A stretch of DNA of 64,000 bases from Bog-473 sp963736525 (GCA_963736525.1 CAVTPF010000010.1:299639-363638), one strand, 5' to 3'; shown: positions 1-8,322, numbered from the stretch's first letter. Numbers and translations: made by a program. The notes: generated from the letters alone by a model not told the origin.

Positions 1-371
1 TCGCGGTACGTCTTGAGCTCAATGACGTTGCCGCTGGGATCAGCGATCTTGGCCTTGGTCTGCTCCGTGCGCAAGCCCTCATCGTCCGTCGAGACCGGGA
101 CGACCCACGCCACGCTGCGCTCGGCCAGGCGGGCGATCATCACCTCGAACTCGTCACGGCCCAGCGTCACACCGAAGTGCCTCGACCCTTCACGCGCGGG
201 AGACGGCGTCTCGTCCGGGCGGTCCTGCAACGTGATCTGCATGCCGTAGAACCACACGTCGGTGAAGCCTTCCCGGGTGCGCGCCGCCTGGCATCCGAGG
301 GTGTGCACGTAGAAGTCACGCGCCTCGGCCAGGTCCCGCACGGGGATGGAGAGATGGAGGATCGGCTGCAC
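1..371 (-). CDS. VOC-family (glyoxalase/dioxygenase-fold) protein, 3' end outside window
   Basis: The protein starts at GTG 371 and runs off the left edge; about 123 residues are visible. It opens with the typical VOC strand (ILHLSIPVRDLAEARDFY), followed by a TLGCQ segment. Near the visible end comes IADPSGNVIELK, the conserved last strand of this fold, where the metal-ligand Glu normally sits. VOC proteins are small metalloenzymes or binding proteins (glyoxalase I, dioxygenases, fosfomycin/bleomycin resistance). Nothing here identifies the substrate. The start lies 25 bp downstream of the stop of the minus-strand membrane-protein gene, so the two are probably co-transcribed. The family call is firm; the function is unknown. 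Confidence 0.8.
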   Translation of the reverse strand, partial: MQPILHLSIPVRDLAEARDFYVHTLGCQAARTREGFTDVWFYGMQITLQDRPDETPSPAREGSRHFGVTLGRDEFEVMIARLAERSVAWVVPVSTDDEGLRTEQTKAKIADPSGNVIELKTYR

Positions 372-396
372 GCCGCAAGCCTAGGGCGACGCCGCC

Positions 397-2487
397 TCAG
401 GACCTTCCCGCCGCGTGCAGCACGCACTGGGCCATGGCGAGAGGATCGCTGCGCGCAGCCGGCGCGGCGGCCGCACTCCGGCACAGGGCCAGGGAGGCAC
501 CGATCGCGGGCGTGCTCGGCGCCCTCCCCGATTGCAGCGCCCACACCCACGCGCCGTCCTCGTACGCCGGTGCCATGCCCAGGGCCATCGTGAAGAAGCC
601 CGACGCGTACACCGGGTTCCGGCTGGTGCCGGCGATCACCAGCTCGCCCACCTGCCACTCCTGCAGGGCGTGGCGTACGGTGGCGAGCTGAGCCGGGGTC
701 CCCGCCGGTTCGGCCGCCAAGCCGGCGCTGAGGTCCGTCATGATCCTCCGCGCCGATCCCGGCGGCCCCTGCTGCACGGGCCGCCCGAGCGCATTGGGCG
801 TCTTGAGCGCCGCACCGGCCAGGCGGAAGTGCATGCCGTCGACGGCCTGCCAGAGCATGGGCTGGCTCGAGCCCGAGACGGCGAAGGGGATGGTGGCCAG
901 CACGGTCCCGGCCGGGAGGGCCGGGGCCGCCGAGCGGAGGTAGTGGGGGATCTGCACCGGCACGACCCGCAACGGCAAGCCGAACGTGACGAACACCGGC
1001 ACGAGCGCCACGACGGCCACCAGCGCGGTGGCGGTCGCAACCACGGCGCGTCGCCGAGTCGCCATCCACGAGCCTCGCCGGCGGTGCGCCACGTAGAGGG
1101 CGTCGAGGCCGAGCGCGAGCATGAACGCGACGAAGAGCGCCAGGAAGGGAGCGAACTGGTCGGGCAGGATCTCGTCCAGCAGGGGCAGCTTGGAGAGGTC
1201 GTTCCAGGGCAGCCACAGGTGAGCCAGCCAGGAAGGGGCGCTCATGGGATGGGGACCGAGGGCGAGCCAGAAGGTCGCCGCGGCCAGCCAGACCAGCAGC
1301 CAGGTGAGCGGGCGGCGGCGCGCCGCCACCACGGACGCCAGGGTCGCCAGCGCGACGCCCCCGCCGAGGTAGTCGGGCGGCGGTCCGTTCCGGCCCAGGT
1401 AGCCGCCGAAGCGCACGTAGTCGTTGGCGAACGCCGCGTACTGGCCCGGCTCGAGCACGCCGGAGAACGGAAGGCCCGTGAGCGGGGCGATGGCGAAGAG
1501 CACCCCGGTGACCGCCTGGGGGCCGGCCAGCCCGAACCAGACCGGGTAGGCGAGCAGCACCGCCGTCACCACTGCCCCCAGGCCGAGCGCACGAACGGCG
1601 TGGGCGGAGCGGACCCGCACCTGGCGCCAGCCGACCGCCACGACGGCGAGGAGCCCGAGTGCGGTCAGCAACAGGCACATGACACCCACCTCCGGAGAGA
1701 TGAGGAACTGCGCCACCAGCAGCGCGGCCAACAGCAGACCGTCGCGGCGCGCCGAGTGCACCTGGCGGATCACGATCTCATGCATGGTCGTGAACAGGAA
1801 CGGCGGGATGACCAGCACCGTCATCGAGACGTGGCCGAACATCAACGACGTCACGATGGCCGACGAGTAGCCGTACACCAACGCGCCGGGAATCGCCCCG
1901 GCCTTCCAGGTGACAAGCGGACGGATGGCCGCGAAGCACCCCCACGCGCTGAGCGCGGGTGCCAGGGTCAGCGCCACGTTCGTCGCGGTGACCGGGCCGA
2001 ACGCCCACGTCACCGGGGCCAGCACCACACCGACCAACGTCCCCGACGTGTTCGACAGCAGGTTGGCCCCGTCGGGGACGTTGACCGCACCGCTGAAGAA
2101 GAGGCTGTGGAGGTGCGCCATGGCCCAGGCGGGCCACGCGGTGAACCACACCTGCTGGGCGGGGTCGCCGCACCCGCACGTCAGCGTGGACGAGGGATGG
2201 CCGGACCACACGTGCCACCACAGCGCGACCGCGGGGATGGCGAAGAGGGCGAGGGCCCCGAGGTGGAAGCCGGCGGTGCGCAGGGTCCTCCCCAGCCTGC
2301 CGCGGCCCGCGTGTGCCCGTGCCGGTGAGGGTGAGGAGGGCTCGCCGACGTGCTCCGGCCGCTCGGGCTCCGTCCGCTCGGGCTCCAGGGCGGTCGGCGA
2401 GGTGTCGTACGTCACGTCGGTCGACACATCGATGCCGCTCGTCACTGTCAACGAGCGTACCGCCGGGCCCCGCCGAACCCGGGCCAA
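397..2487 (-). CDS. Large multi-pass membrane protein, possible GT-C-type glycosyltransferase
   Basis: 696 aa. Residues 1-65 are a soluble, Pro/Glu-rich N-terminus; from about residue 70 there are ten or more hydrophobic segments, ending in a C-terminal extracytoplasmic-looking region of about 150 residues. The first loop carries a CGCGDPAQQVWFTAWPAWA segment, then NVPDGANLLSNTSGTL, a pattern I associate with uncharacterised actinobacterial membrane proteins sometimes annotated as glycosyltransferases of the GT-C fold. The acidic Asp of the first loop (GDP) would be the candidate catalytic residue if that is right; this is inference. It is divergent from the flavin oxidase at 2526 with only 38 bp between starts, and is followed by the VOC gene. 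A later start at the internal Val-Thr-Val stretch is possible. Confidence 0.6.
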   Translation of the reverse strand: MARVRRGPAVRSLTVTSGIDVSTDVTYDTSPTALEPERTEPERPEHVGEPSSPSPARAHAGRGRLGRTLRTAGFHLGALALFAIPAVALWWHVWSGHPSSTLTCGCGDPAQQVWFTAWPAWAMAHLHSLFFSGAVNVPDGANLLSNTSGTLVGVVLAPVTWAFGPVTATNVALTLAPALSAWGCFAAIRPLVTWKAGAIPGALVYGYSSAIVTSLMFGHVSMTVLVIPPFLFTTMHEIVIRQVHSARRDGLLLAALLVAQFLISPEVGVMCLLLTALGLLAVVAVGWRQVRVRSAHAVRALGLGAVVTAVLLAYPVWFGLAGPQAVTGVLFAIAPLTGLPFSGVLEPGQYAAFANDYVRFGGYLGRNGPPPDYLGGGVALATLASVVAARRRPLTWLLVWLAAATFWLALGPHPMSAPSWLAHLWLPWNDLSKLPLLDEILPDQFAPFLALFVAFMLALGLDALYVAHRRRGSWMATRRRAVVATATALVAVVALVPVFVTFGLPLRVVPVQIPHYLRSAAPALPAGTVLATIPFAVSGSSQPMLWQAVDGMHFRLAGAALKTPNALGRPVQQGPPGSARRIMTDLSAGLAAEPAGTPAQLATVRHALQEWQVGELVIAGTSRNPVYASGFFTMALGMAPAYEDGAWVWALQSGRAPSTPAIGASLALCRSAAAAPAARSDPLAMAQCVLHAAGRS

Positions 2488-2525
2488 TGAATCCGGGCCG
2501 ATGAACGTGCCGGCGCTGCATTCCT

Positions 2526-3659
2526 ATGATCCTCGCCGTGCCCGTCGAACGCCGCTGCATCGTCGTCGGGGCAGGGCTGCTGGGCCTGGCCGCAGCGTGG
2601 GCGCTGGCACGGCGGGGCTGGCGGGTCGCGGTCCTGGAGGCTGCCGGGTCGGTCGGCCATGATCGATCGGGTTCGAAGGGTGACGCGCGCATCTTCCGCT
2701 TGGGCTACCCCGACCCCGTCTTCGTCGACATGGCGCTGCGCGCCCGCGACCTCTGGCGCGAGCTGGAGTCGGCCGCGGGTCGCCGGCTCCTGCACCCCAC
2801 CGGGCAGGTCACCCTCGGCGACGCCGCGTCGCTCGACGCGATCGCCGCCGCACTGGCATCGGCCGGCGCACCGGCCGAGCGACTCTCGGCGCAGCAGGCG
2901 GCCGCGCGGTTCCCCGGGGTGGCGACCCGAGGGCCGGTGCTCTTCGAGCCCGAATCGGGCGTGCTGGCGGCCGACCGGTGCCTGCGCGCCCTCCGTGACA
3001 CCGCCGACTTCGCGCTGCACACCGGCGTGGAGGTGACCACGATGCGCCAGCGGCGCGACTCCGTCACGGTCACCACGACGGGCGGGCACGCGTTCGACGC
3101 CGACGTCCTCGTCGACTGTGCGGGGCCGCGCGCACTCGCGCTGCTGGGCCTCGAGGCCCCCCGGGCCGCTCTCCCCTCGGTCCCCCAGGTGGCCTACTTC
3201 CGACCGGCCGCCGGCGCGCTCCGGGACCGGCCACCGGTCTTCATCGAGTGGGGCGACGACATGGTCTATGGCCTGCCCGTGCCGCAGCAGGACGCGCGTG
3301 GCGGGCTGTACAAGGTGTCGCACCACACGGTCGGGACCGTCCTCGAGGGGTTCGACCCGGTCGACCCGGCGCCGTTCGCCGACGACCCGGCGCTGCTCGC
3401 CCTGCTGCGAGGCGCGGTCCGTCGCCTGCTGCCCTCGCTCGATCCCGAACCGGTCGGCACGGAGCGTTGCGTGTACGACAACAGCCCGGACACGGATTTC
3501 GTTCTCGATCGCGTGGGACAGGTGGTCGTCGGCTGCGGCACCAGCGGGCACGGGTTCAAGTTCGGCCCGCTGCTCGGCGACCTCCTGGCCGACCTGGCCG
3601 AGGACGCCGAGCCCGCCGTCGACCTCGGACGCTTCCGCCTCGACCGGGTCTCGCCGTGA
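2526..3659 (+). CDS. Monomeric sarcosine oxidase / N-methyltryptophan oxidase-like FAD enzyme
   Basis: 377 aa, the usual length for the MSOX/MTOX family. The N-terminus has the Rossmann dinucleotide motif (VVGAGLLGLAAAWALARRG), then the family signature GSKGDARIFRLGY that wraps the flavin. Near residue 315 is ERCVYDNSPDTDFVLD; the Cys at about residue 315 aligns with the Cys that forms the covalent 8-alpha-thioether FAD bond in monomeric sarcosine oxidase. The C-terminal GCGTSGHGFKFGP closes the FAD site. The family oxidises secondary amines (sarcosine, N-methyl amino acids, L-pipecolate) to imine plus H2O2. The exact substrate cannot be read from sequence. GTG 2541 is an alternative start. 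Probably transcribed from the short divergent promoter region at 2488-2525. Confidence 0.85.
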   Translation: MILAVPVERRCIVVGAGLLGLAAAWALARRGWRVAVLEAAGSVGHDRSGSKGDARIFRLGYPDPVFVDMALRARDLWRELESAAGRRLLHPTGQVTLGDAASLDAIAAALASAGAPAERLSAQQAAARFPGVATRGPVLFEPESGVLAADRCLRALRDTADFALHTGVEVTTMRQRRDSVTVTTTGGHAFDADVLVDCAGPRALALLGLEAPRAALPSVPQVAYFRPAAGALRDRPPVFIEWGDDMVYGLPVPQQDARGGLYKVSHHTVGTVLEGFDPVDPAPFADDPALLALLRGAVRRLLPSLDPEPVGTERCVYDNSPDTDFVLDRVGQVVVGCGTSGHGFKFGPLLGDLLADLAEDAEPAVDLGRFRLDRVSP

Positions 3660-3697
3660 GCGCCGGTGCGTCCGCGGGTGACGGGTAGGTTGCGCAC

Positions 3698-4237
3698 GTG
3701 CCCCGCTACGTCGCCCTGCTGAGGAGCGTCAACGTGGCCGGCCACGGGCGCATCACCATGCAGGAGCTGCGGTCGTCCTTCGAGGGCCTCAGGTACACCG
3801 ACGTCACGACCTACATCCAGACCGGGAACGTGCTGTTCTCGACGGGATCGAAGAGCCAAGCCGGCATCGCTGCGGCCGTCGAAGAGCGTCTGGCGGAAGA
3901 CTTCGGGGACTCGCCCGCTGTCATCCTGCGCAGCGTGCCCGATCTGCTGCGCATCGGCGGTGCCAGCCCCTACGCCAAGGCGGGCGCCGACTCGTCCCGC
4001 CACCATGTGACGTTCCTGGCCACGACGCCGGCCCCGGCGACCCTTGCCGCCCTGACGCTGCCTCCCAGCGGGCGAGACGACCTCGTCGTCGACGGGACGG
4101 AGATCTACGTCCACACGCCCGACGGGTATGCCGGCACGAAGTACACGGGAACCTTCTTGGAGCGCCGGCTGGGCGTCGTGAGCACCACGAGGAACTGGAA
4201 CACGGTGAGCAAGCTCGCCGCGCTCGCCGGCCGCTGA
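3698..4237 (+). CDS. DUF1697 family protein
   Basis: 179 aa, GTG start. The N-terminus RYVALLRSVNVAGHGRITM and the YIQTGNVLFST segment around residue 45 are the hallmark of DUF1697, a widespread family of about 180 residues with no established function. A second conserved block HHVTFLATTP follows in the middle. It lies 38 bp downstream of the flavin oxidase on the same strand, so the two may share a transcript. No signal peptide or membrane segment is visible. The family call is firm; the role is unknown. Confidence 0.85.
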   Translation: MPRYVALLRSVNVAGHGRITMQELRSSFEGLRYTDVTTYIQTGNVLFSTGSKSQAGIAAAVEERLAEDFGDSPAVILRSVPDLLRIGGASPYAKAGADSSRHHVTFLATTPAPATLAALTLPPSGRDDLVVDGTEIYVHTPDGYAGTKYTGTFLERRLGVVSTTRNWNTVSKLAALAGR

Positions 4238-4268
4238 GCCGGGAAGGGTGCGCCCGTAGGATCGGATC

Positions 4269-4460
4269 GTGCCCAGCAACGACGATGGAAACGGGGACGG
4301 GAAGGTGGGCGGGCGGGCGGTGCCGCGGCCTCCGGCAGCGCCGGGTCGGCCGACGCTCGACTCGGCTGTGCGCCGTCGCCGGGCCGACCGGGCCTTCTAC
4401 CTCCGGCTGGCGGGCGCCATCCGCCAGAACGAACGGGCACTCGAGCGGTTGCAGCGGTGA
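4269..4460 (+). CDS. Small basic protein preceding a Doc-like gene, putative antitoxin
   Basis: 63 aa from GTG 4269. The first half is disordered, Pro/Arg/Gly-rich; the second half (AVRRRRADRAFYLRLAGAIRQNERALERLQR) is predicted helical. It overlaps the next start by four bases (GTGA), which implies translational coupling. Its position and size fit the antitoxin slot of a Phd-Doc-type module, but I see no Phd/YefM motif, so the role rests on context only. It could instead be a small helical partner that merely couples translation. Confidence 0.5.
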   Translation: MPSNDDGNGDGKVGGRAVPRPPAAPGRPTLDSAVRRRRADRAFYLRLAGAIRQNERALERLQR

Positions 4461-4912
4461 ACCCGGACGCCTCCTTCCTCCGCACCGAGCCCGAGACGGT
4501 GCGCACCCTGGAGCTGGCCGACTTCCTGCTGATCGCCGAGGCCGTGCTGGAGATCCCGGCGAAGCGCATCGCAGAAGAATCGAGCCTCCACCTGGCGGAC
4601 TCCGCGCTCCATGCACCCTTGGCCTGCTACGGCGGGGAGGACTTCTACCCCGAATTCGCGACCAAGGCTGCCGTGCTCTGCGCCCACCTGGTCAAGAACC
4701 ACCCGCTGAAAGACGGCAACGCGCCCGTCGCGCTCATCGCCACCATTGAGTTCTGCCTGCGCAACGGCCACCCCTGGACCGCTCCACCCGGCGACGAGGA
4801 CGGCGAGGTCACGGCCGTCCGCCTCCTCGAGCTGGCGGCCGCCCCTTTGACCGAGCCGACCGTCACCGAGCTGGCGGCCTGGATCGGCGATCGCATCGGC
4901 CACCCCAGCTGA
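4457..4912 (+). CDS. Fic/Doc family (death-on-curing type) protein with degenerate active-site loop
   Basis: 151 aa, GTG start. The helical core with the loop HPLKDGNAPVALIATIEFC at about residues 94-112 matches the Fic/Doc motif H-P-F-x-D-G-N-K-R. The His and the DGN are present, but the Lys-Arg pair that follows in Doc is replaced by Ala-Pro. Doc proteins phosphorylate EF-Tu and Fic proteins AMPylate targets; loss of these basic residues, which contact the nucleotide phosphates, may weaken or change activity. It is coupled to the 63-aa gene upstream. Assignment to the superfamily is good; toxicity is uncertain. Confidence 0.7.
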   Translation: MNPDASFLRTEPETVRTLELADFLLIAEAVLEIPAKRIAEESSLHLADSALHAPLACYGGEDFYPEFATKAAVLCAHLVKNHPLKDGNAPVALIATIEFCLRNGHPWTAPPGDEDGEVTAVRLLELAAAPLTEPTVTELAAWIGDRIGHPS

Positions 4913-5012
4913 GTGCCGGGACGACTGAGCGACCGGACGGCTGAGCGACCGGCGGATCCGGCGGCGCGACCGCACCGGAGGCGACCCCAGCGCCACCCGT
5001 AGGGTGGGCGCC

Positions 5013-5843
5013 ATGCGCCCTCTCCGCCGCACCTCACCCCTCCGCTACGACCAGCAGGTTGCGGTCGTCACCGGCGCCTCATCGGGGATCGGACGGGCCA
5101 TCGCCCTGACGCTGGCCGAACGGGGCGCGGTGGTCGTCGGGTTGGCCCGGCGCCAGGAGCTCCTCGACGAGCTGGAGCGCGAGTTGGCACGACGTTCGCC
5201 CGGCAGCACGACGGTCGTCTGCGACGTGGGCGACGCCGACGCCCTCCGGGCGGCCCTCCGGCACACGGAGGAAGAGCACGACCGTCTCGACATCCTGGTC
5301 AACAACGCCGGGATCGACCTGATGCTGCCGGTGCCCGGCGGCGACGACGCCACGGTGCACCGGGTCTTCGACGTCAACTTCTTCGCCGCGGTCGCCGGCA
5401 CGCTGGCCGTCGTGCCGGGGATGGTCGATCGCCGGTGGGGCGTGGTCGTCAACGTGTCCTCCGACACGGTGAGGGCACCGGAACCGAGGCAGGGGGCCTA
5501 CGCGGCGTCGAAGGCGGCGATTTCGGCCTTCAGCGAGTCCGTCGCTCACGAGGTCGCCGGACACGGGGTGCACGTCCATGTCCTCTACCCGGGTTGGGTG
5601 CCCACGGCCATGGGACTGTCGGGCAACGAGGACGGCGGGTCACTGCCCCCCAAGGCGGTGCGCCGTACGGCCCAGCAGGTGGCCACCCTCACGGCGGATC
5701 GCATGGGCGGGCCTCGCACCGACATCAACGCCGCCCGGCTCCCCCTGCTCGCACCCATCGCGCGCACAGTGGCGCCCGTCGCCTACCAGCGGGCCATGCG
5801 GCGGATGGCCACCACGGGAAGCGGCCCGAACCCTCAGAAGTAG
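5013..5843 (+). CDS. Short-chain dehydrogenase/reductase (SDR)
   Basis: 276 aa from ATG 5013; GTG 5004 would add three residues. Classical SDR order: cofactor motif TGASSGIG near residue 20, NNAG near residue 90, catalytic Ser in VNVSSDTV near residue 147, and YAASK (catalytic Tyr and Lys) about 13 residues later. An Arg-Arg after the second strand of the fold favours NADP(H), which is inference. The C-terminal 80 residues, normally the substrate-specific part, do not suggest a substrate. It is convergent with cysM, the two 3' ends overlapping by 10 bp. Confidence 0.85.
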   Translation: MRPLRRTSPLRYDQQVAVVTGASSGIGRAIALTLAERGAVVVGLARRQELLDELERELARRSPGSTTVVCDVGDADALRAALRHTEEEHDRLDILVNNAGIDLMLPVPGGDDATVHRVFDVNFFAAVAGTLAVVPGMVDRRWGVVVNVSSDTVRAPEPRQGAYAASKAAISAFSESVAHEVAGHGVHVHVLYPGWVPTAMGLSGNEDGGSLPPKAVRRTAQQVATLTADRMGGPRTDINAARLPLLAPIARTVAPVAYQRAMRRMATTGSGPNPQK

Positions 5844-6802
5844 ATGATCTCCTTGGCCCGCTCCGTCACCTCGTCGAGATCGCCGGTCCACGCTCCAGTG
5901 GAGAGGTACTTCCAGCCGCCATCGGCCGACATCACCACGATTGACGCCGGCTCCCCCTCCGGCAGCGAGGATGCGCACCTCACCGCCCCGGCCAATGCCG
6001 CCCCGGTCGAGATGCCGGCGAAGATCCCGACCTCGGTCAGCCGCCGGGTCCACTCGATCGACTCCCGGGGCCGCACCACGGTCTTGCGGTCCAGCAGCTC
6101 GGCGCCCCCGAGGTCCTCGAAGATGGGCGGGATGTAACCGTCGTCGAGGTTGCGCAGGCCGTCGACCATCTCGCCCGCCGGCGGCTCGACGGCCCAGATG
6201 GAGACGGCGTCCCCCAGCTTCTCTCGCAAGAAGCGCCCCACGCCGAGCAAAGTCCCCGATGTCCCCAACCCGGCGACGAAGTGCGTCACGCCGGGGCAGT
6301 CCCGCAGGATCTCGGGTCCGGTGCCCTCGTAGTGCGCCCTCGGGTTGGCCGGGTTGCCGTACTGGTACAAGAAGACCCATTCGGGGTGCTCCGTGGACAA
6401 CGAACGGGCCATGCGCACTGCGCCGTTGGAGCCCTCCGACCCCGGTGAGTCGATGATCTCGGCTCCCCACAGCTCCAGCAGCTGGCGCCGCTCGACCGAC
6501 ACGTTGGTCGGCATGACCGCCTTCAGCGTGTACCCCTTGACCCGGCACACCATGGCGAGGCCGATGCCGGTGTTACCCGATGTGGGCTCCAGGAGCACCT
6601 GGTCGGGCTTGCCGGGCACCAGCACACCCGAGCGCTCGGCGTCCTCAATGAGCGACAGGGCAACCCGGTCCTTCACGGACCCGCCGGGGTTCTGCCCCTC
6701 GAGCTTCATGAAGAGGCGCGCCGAGGGATTCGGGCTGAGCTGACTGATGTCGACGAGCGGCGTGTTGCCGATCATGTCGAGCACCGACTGGTACAGCGTC
6801 AT
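5834..6802 (-). CDS. cysM: O-phosphoserine-type cysteine synthase CysM (CysO-dependent)
   Basis: 322 aa from ATG 6802 (mycobacterial CysM is 323). It is a fold-type II PLP enzyme: GGSVKDR with the Schiff-base Lys near residue 44, the TSGNTG substrate loop near residue 77, and a phosphate-binding GLGTSGTLLG near residue 185. In Mycobacterium tuberculosis this enzyme uses O-phosphoserine and the thiocarboxylated carrier CysO rather than free sulfide. The same neighbours, cysO and mec, stand directly upstream here (19-bp gap), which supports the CysM rather than CysK assignment. A longer upstream reading exists but overlaps cysO and is not credible. Confidence 0.93.
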   Translation of the reverse strand: MTLYQSVLDMIGNTPLVDISQLSPNPSARLFMKLEGQNPGGSVKDRVALSLIEDAERSGVLVPGKPDQVLLEPTSGNTGIGLAMVCRVKGYTLKAVMPTNVSVERRQLLELWGAEIIDSPGSEGSNGAVRMARSLSTEHPEWVFLYQYGNPANPRAHYEGTGPEILRDCPGVTHFVAGLGTSGTLLGVGRFLREKLGDAVSIWAVEPPAGEMVDGLRNLDDGYIPPIFEDLGGAELLDRKTVVRPRESIEWTRRLTEVGIFAGISTGAALAGAVRCASSLPEGEPASIVVMSADGGWKYLSTGAWTGDLDEVTERAKEIIYF

Positions 6803-6821
6803 GGCAGCAGGCTCCGAGGTC

Positions 6822-7097
6822 CTAGCCCCCGGCCACGGCCGGCAGGATGGACACCTCGGCACCGTCGGCGACGGGCGTGTCGAGTCCCTGCAGGTACCGC
6901 ACGTCGTCGTCGTCGACATAGATGTTCACGAACTTGTGCAGGGCACCGTCGTCGGTGAGCACCTGGCCCGCCATGCCGGGGTACTCGGCCACCAGCTTGG
7001 AGAGGACCTCGCCGATGGTTGCGCCGTCCACGCTGACGGCGGCTGCACCCCCGGCATGGCTGCGCAGGACGGTCGGTAGGCGGACTTCGACGGCCAC
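6822..7097 (-). CDS. cysO: Sulfur-carrier protein CysO (MoaD/ThiS fold)
   Basis: 91 aa (93 in M. tuberculosis). A ubiquitin-like sulfur carrier: it begins MAVEVRLPTVLRS, has the FVNIYVDDDDVRYLQGLDT core typical of CysO, and ends with the Gly-Gly tail (ILPAVAGG) that is adenylated and converted to a thiocarboxylate. CysM condenses the thiocarboxylate with the aminoacrylate from O-phosphoserine, giving a CysO-cysteine adduct that Mec hydrolyses. The gene lies between mec and cysM on the same strand. The activating enzyme (MoeZ/MoeBR in mycobacteria) is not in the window. Confidence 0.93.
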   Translation of the reverse strand: MAVEVRLPTVLRSHAGGAAAVSVDGATIGEVLSKLVAEYPGMAGQVLTDDGALHKFVNIYVDDDDVRYLQGLDTPVADGAEVSILPAVAGG

Positions 7098-7203
7098 GGG
7101 GCCTCCTCGCTGAGTGCTCTGGGGTACTCACCGGCCGCCTTGGGGCGGGTCGGATGATTGTTGACTGAACTGGTAGCGATTCTACAAGGAGCGCCCCGGG
7201 CCC

Positions 7204-7683
7204 CTACCCGGCGCCCCCGAGACCTGGGGCTTCGAGACCTGGGACCTCGAGACCTGGGACATCGAGACCTGGGACTTCGAGACCCGGCACCTCGAGGGGC
7301 TCCTCGGTGATCCCCCCCTCCCGGATCAGGTAGCTGCGCACGACCGGGTGGATGTCCCGCAGCGAGACGAGGACGTAGTGCCAGCCCGGGTCGGTGGCCT
7401 GCGCGACGTCCGTCGGCGATGGGTAGGCGTCGGTGTGGGTGTGAGAGTGGAACACGCCCATGATGTCGGCCCCCAGCTCCTGCGCAGCCCGGTCCACTCG
7501 CAGCATGTCCTTGGGATCTATCTCGTAGACCATGGCCGAGGCCGCCGCGTTGGGCGTCACGAAGAGGCGGGAGGCCTCGTCGCCCCCATACGGACCGACC
7601 AGGAGGCCGCACGCCTCGTCGGGCAGGCCGGCGAGGCAGTGGGCGACCATCTCCATGTAGATGCGGCGGGACAGGCGGAGCAC
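7204..7683 (-). CDS. mec: Mec-type JAMM/MPN+ metalloprotease with repetitive C-terminal tail
   Basis: 159 aa. JAMM zinc motif complete: Glu in PDEACGLLVG near residue 22, then HSHTHTDAYPSPTD near residue 78 (His-X-His, Ser and Asp ligands). In M. tuberculosis Mec cleaves cysteine from the CysO-cysteine adduct. Here it is the first gene of mec-cysO-cysM, so the same role is very likely. The mycobacterial enzyme is about 146 aa; this one carries an extra tail of five (E/D)-V/A-P-G-L pentapeptides encoded by a 15-bp tandem repeat (7216-7290). The start is 26 bp from the smpB start on the other strand. Confidence 0.9.
   Translation of the reverse strand: MLRLSRRIYMEMVAHCLAGLPDEACGLLVGPYGGDEASRLFVTPNAAASAMVYEIDPKDMLRVDRAAQELGADIMGVFHSHTHTDAYPSPTDVAQATDPGWHYVLVSLRDIHPVVRSYLIREGGITEEPLEVPGLEVPGLDVPGLEVPGLEAPGLGGAG
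7216..7290. repeat. Five 15-bp tandem repeats inside the 3' end of mec
   Basis: Five adjacent 15-bp units (7216, 7231, 7246, 7261, 7276) with core TCGAGACCTGGGAC and one to three changes per unit. Because 15 is a multiple of three the array stays in frame and encodes the pentapeptide tail of Mec, so copy number can change without disrupting the gene. Confidence 0.9.
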
Positions 7684-7690
7684 CGATGAA

Positions 7691-7706
7691 GGGTACCCTC
7701 GTACCC
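7691..7706. promoter_or_regulatory. Inverted repeat in the mec/smpB divergent region
   Basis: GGGTAC-CCTC-GTACCC is a perfect 6-bp inverted repeat with a 4-base spacer, in the 26 bp between the mec start (7683) and the chosen smpB start (7710). It could be a regulator site or part of overlapping promoters. No regulator can be named. Confidence 0.35.
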
Positions 7707-7709
7707 CTC

Positions 7710-8231
7710 ATGGCCAGGGCGAAAAAGCAAATCGCCAAGCGGGCGGCCGCCCGCGAGGAGCGCAGTGGCGATCGCACCGTCGCCACCAACCGGCGCGCCC
7801 GTCGGGAGTACGAGCTCGTCGAGACCTTCGAGGCGGGCATCGTGTTGCAGGGCTCGGAGGTGAAGTCGCTCCGGGAGGGCAAGGCGCAGCTGAACGAGGC
7901 CTACGCCCGGGTGGACGGGGGTGAGATGTGGCTGTTCCAGATGCACATCCCGCCTTGGCAGTTCGCCACCGGCTTCGGCGCCCACGACCCCGACCGCAAG
8001 CGCAAGCTGCTGCTGCACCGAGACCAGATCGACGAGCTGTTGGGCAAGACCCAGCAGCAGTCGCTGACGCTCATTCCGGTCTCGCTGTACTTCCGGGACG
8101 GCAAGGCAAAGGTGCAGTTGGCCCTGGCCAAGGGCCGCCGGCTCTACGACAAGCGGAACGTGATCAAGGCCCGCGACGCCGAACAGGAGGCCGCTCGGGC
8201 CGCCAAGGAGATGAGCCGCTGGGTCGGCTAG
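7710..8231 (+). CDS. smpB: SsrA-binding protein SmpB
   Basis: 173 aa from ATG 7710; an ATG eight codons earlier (7686) is possible but falls in the divergent palindrome. Family features in order: NRRARREYELVETFEAGIVLQGSEVKS (split across lines of the OB-fold core), LNEAYARV, then HDPDRKRKLLLHR and the basic tail (KGRRLYDKRNVIKARDAE) that becomes helical in the ribosomal mRNA channel. SmpB binds the tRNA-like domain of tmRNA and delivers it to stalled ribosomes. Its partner ssrA starts 91 bp downstream, the common smpB-ssrA arrangement. Confidence 0.96.
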   Translation: MARAKKQIAKRAAAREERSGDRTVATNRRARREYELVETFEAGIVLQGSEVKSLREGKAQLNEAYARVDGGEMWLFQMHIPPWQFATGFGAHDPDRKRKLLLHRDQIDELLGKTQQQSLTLIPVSLYFRDGKAKVQLALAKGRRLYDKRNVIKARDAEQEAARAAKEMSRWVG

Positions 8232-8322
8232 CGGCCGACGGGTGCCCCACCCCGTCGAGGAGACCACTCCCAAGCCGTAGAATGGTCGGGCCGGTCAAAA
8301 TGGTCGGTGACAACCCAGACCT

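Noticed and set aside
415..2328. A 637-codon plus-strand frame opposite the large membrane protein
   Set aside because: Composition is dominated by Arg, His, Glu and Gln without hydrophobic core; it is the mirror of a real membrane-protein gene.
6802..6919. N-terminal extension of CysM upstream of ATG 6802
   Set aside because: It would overlap cysO by about 100 bp, has no conserved sequence and gives a protein longer than the family.
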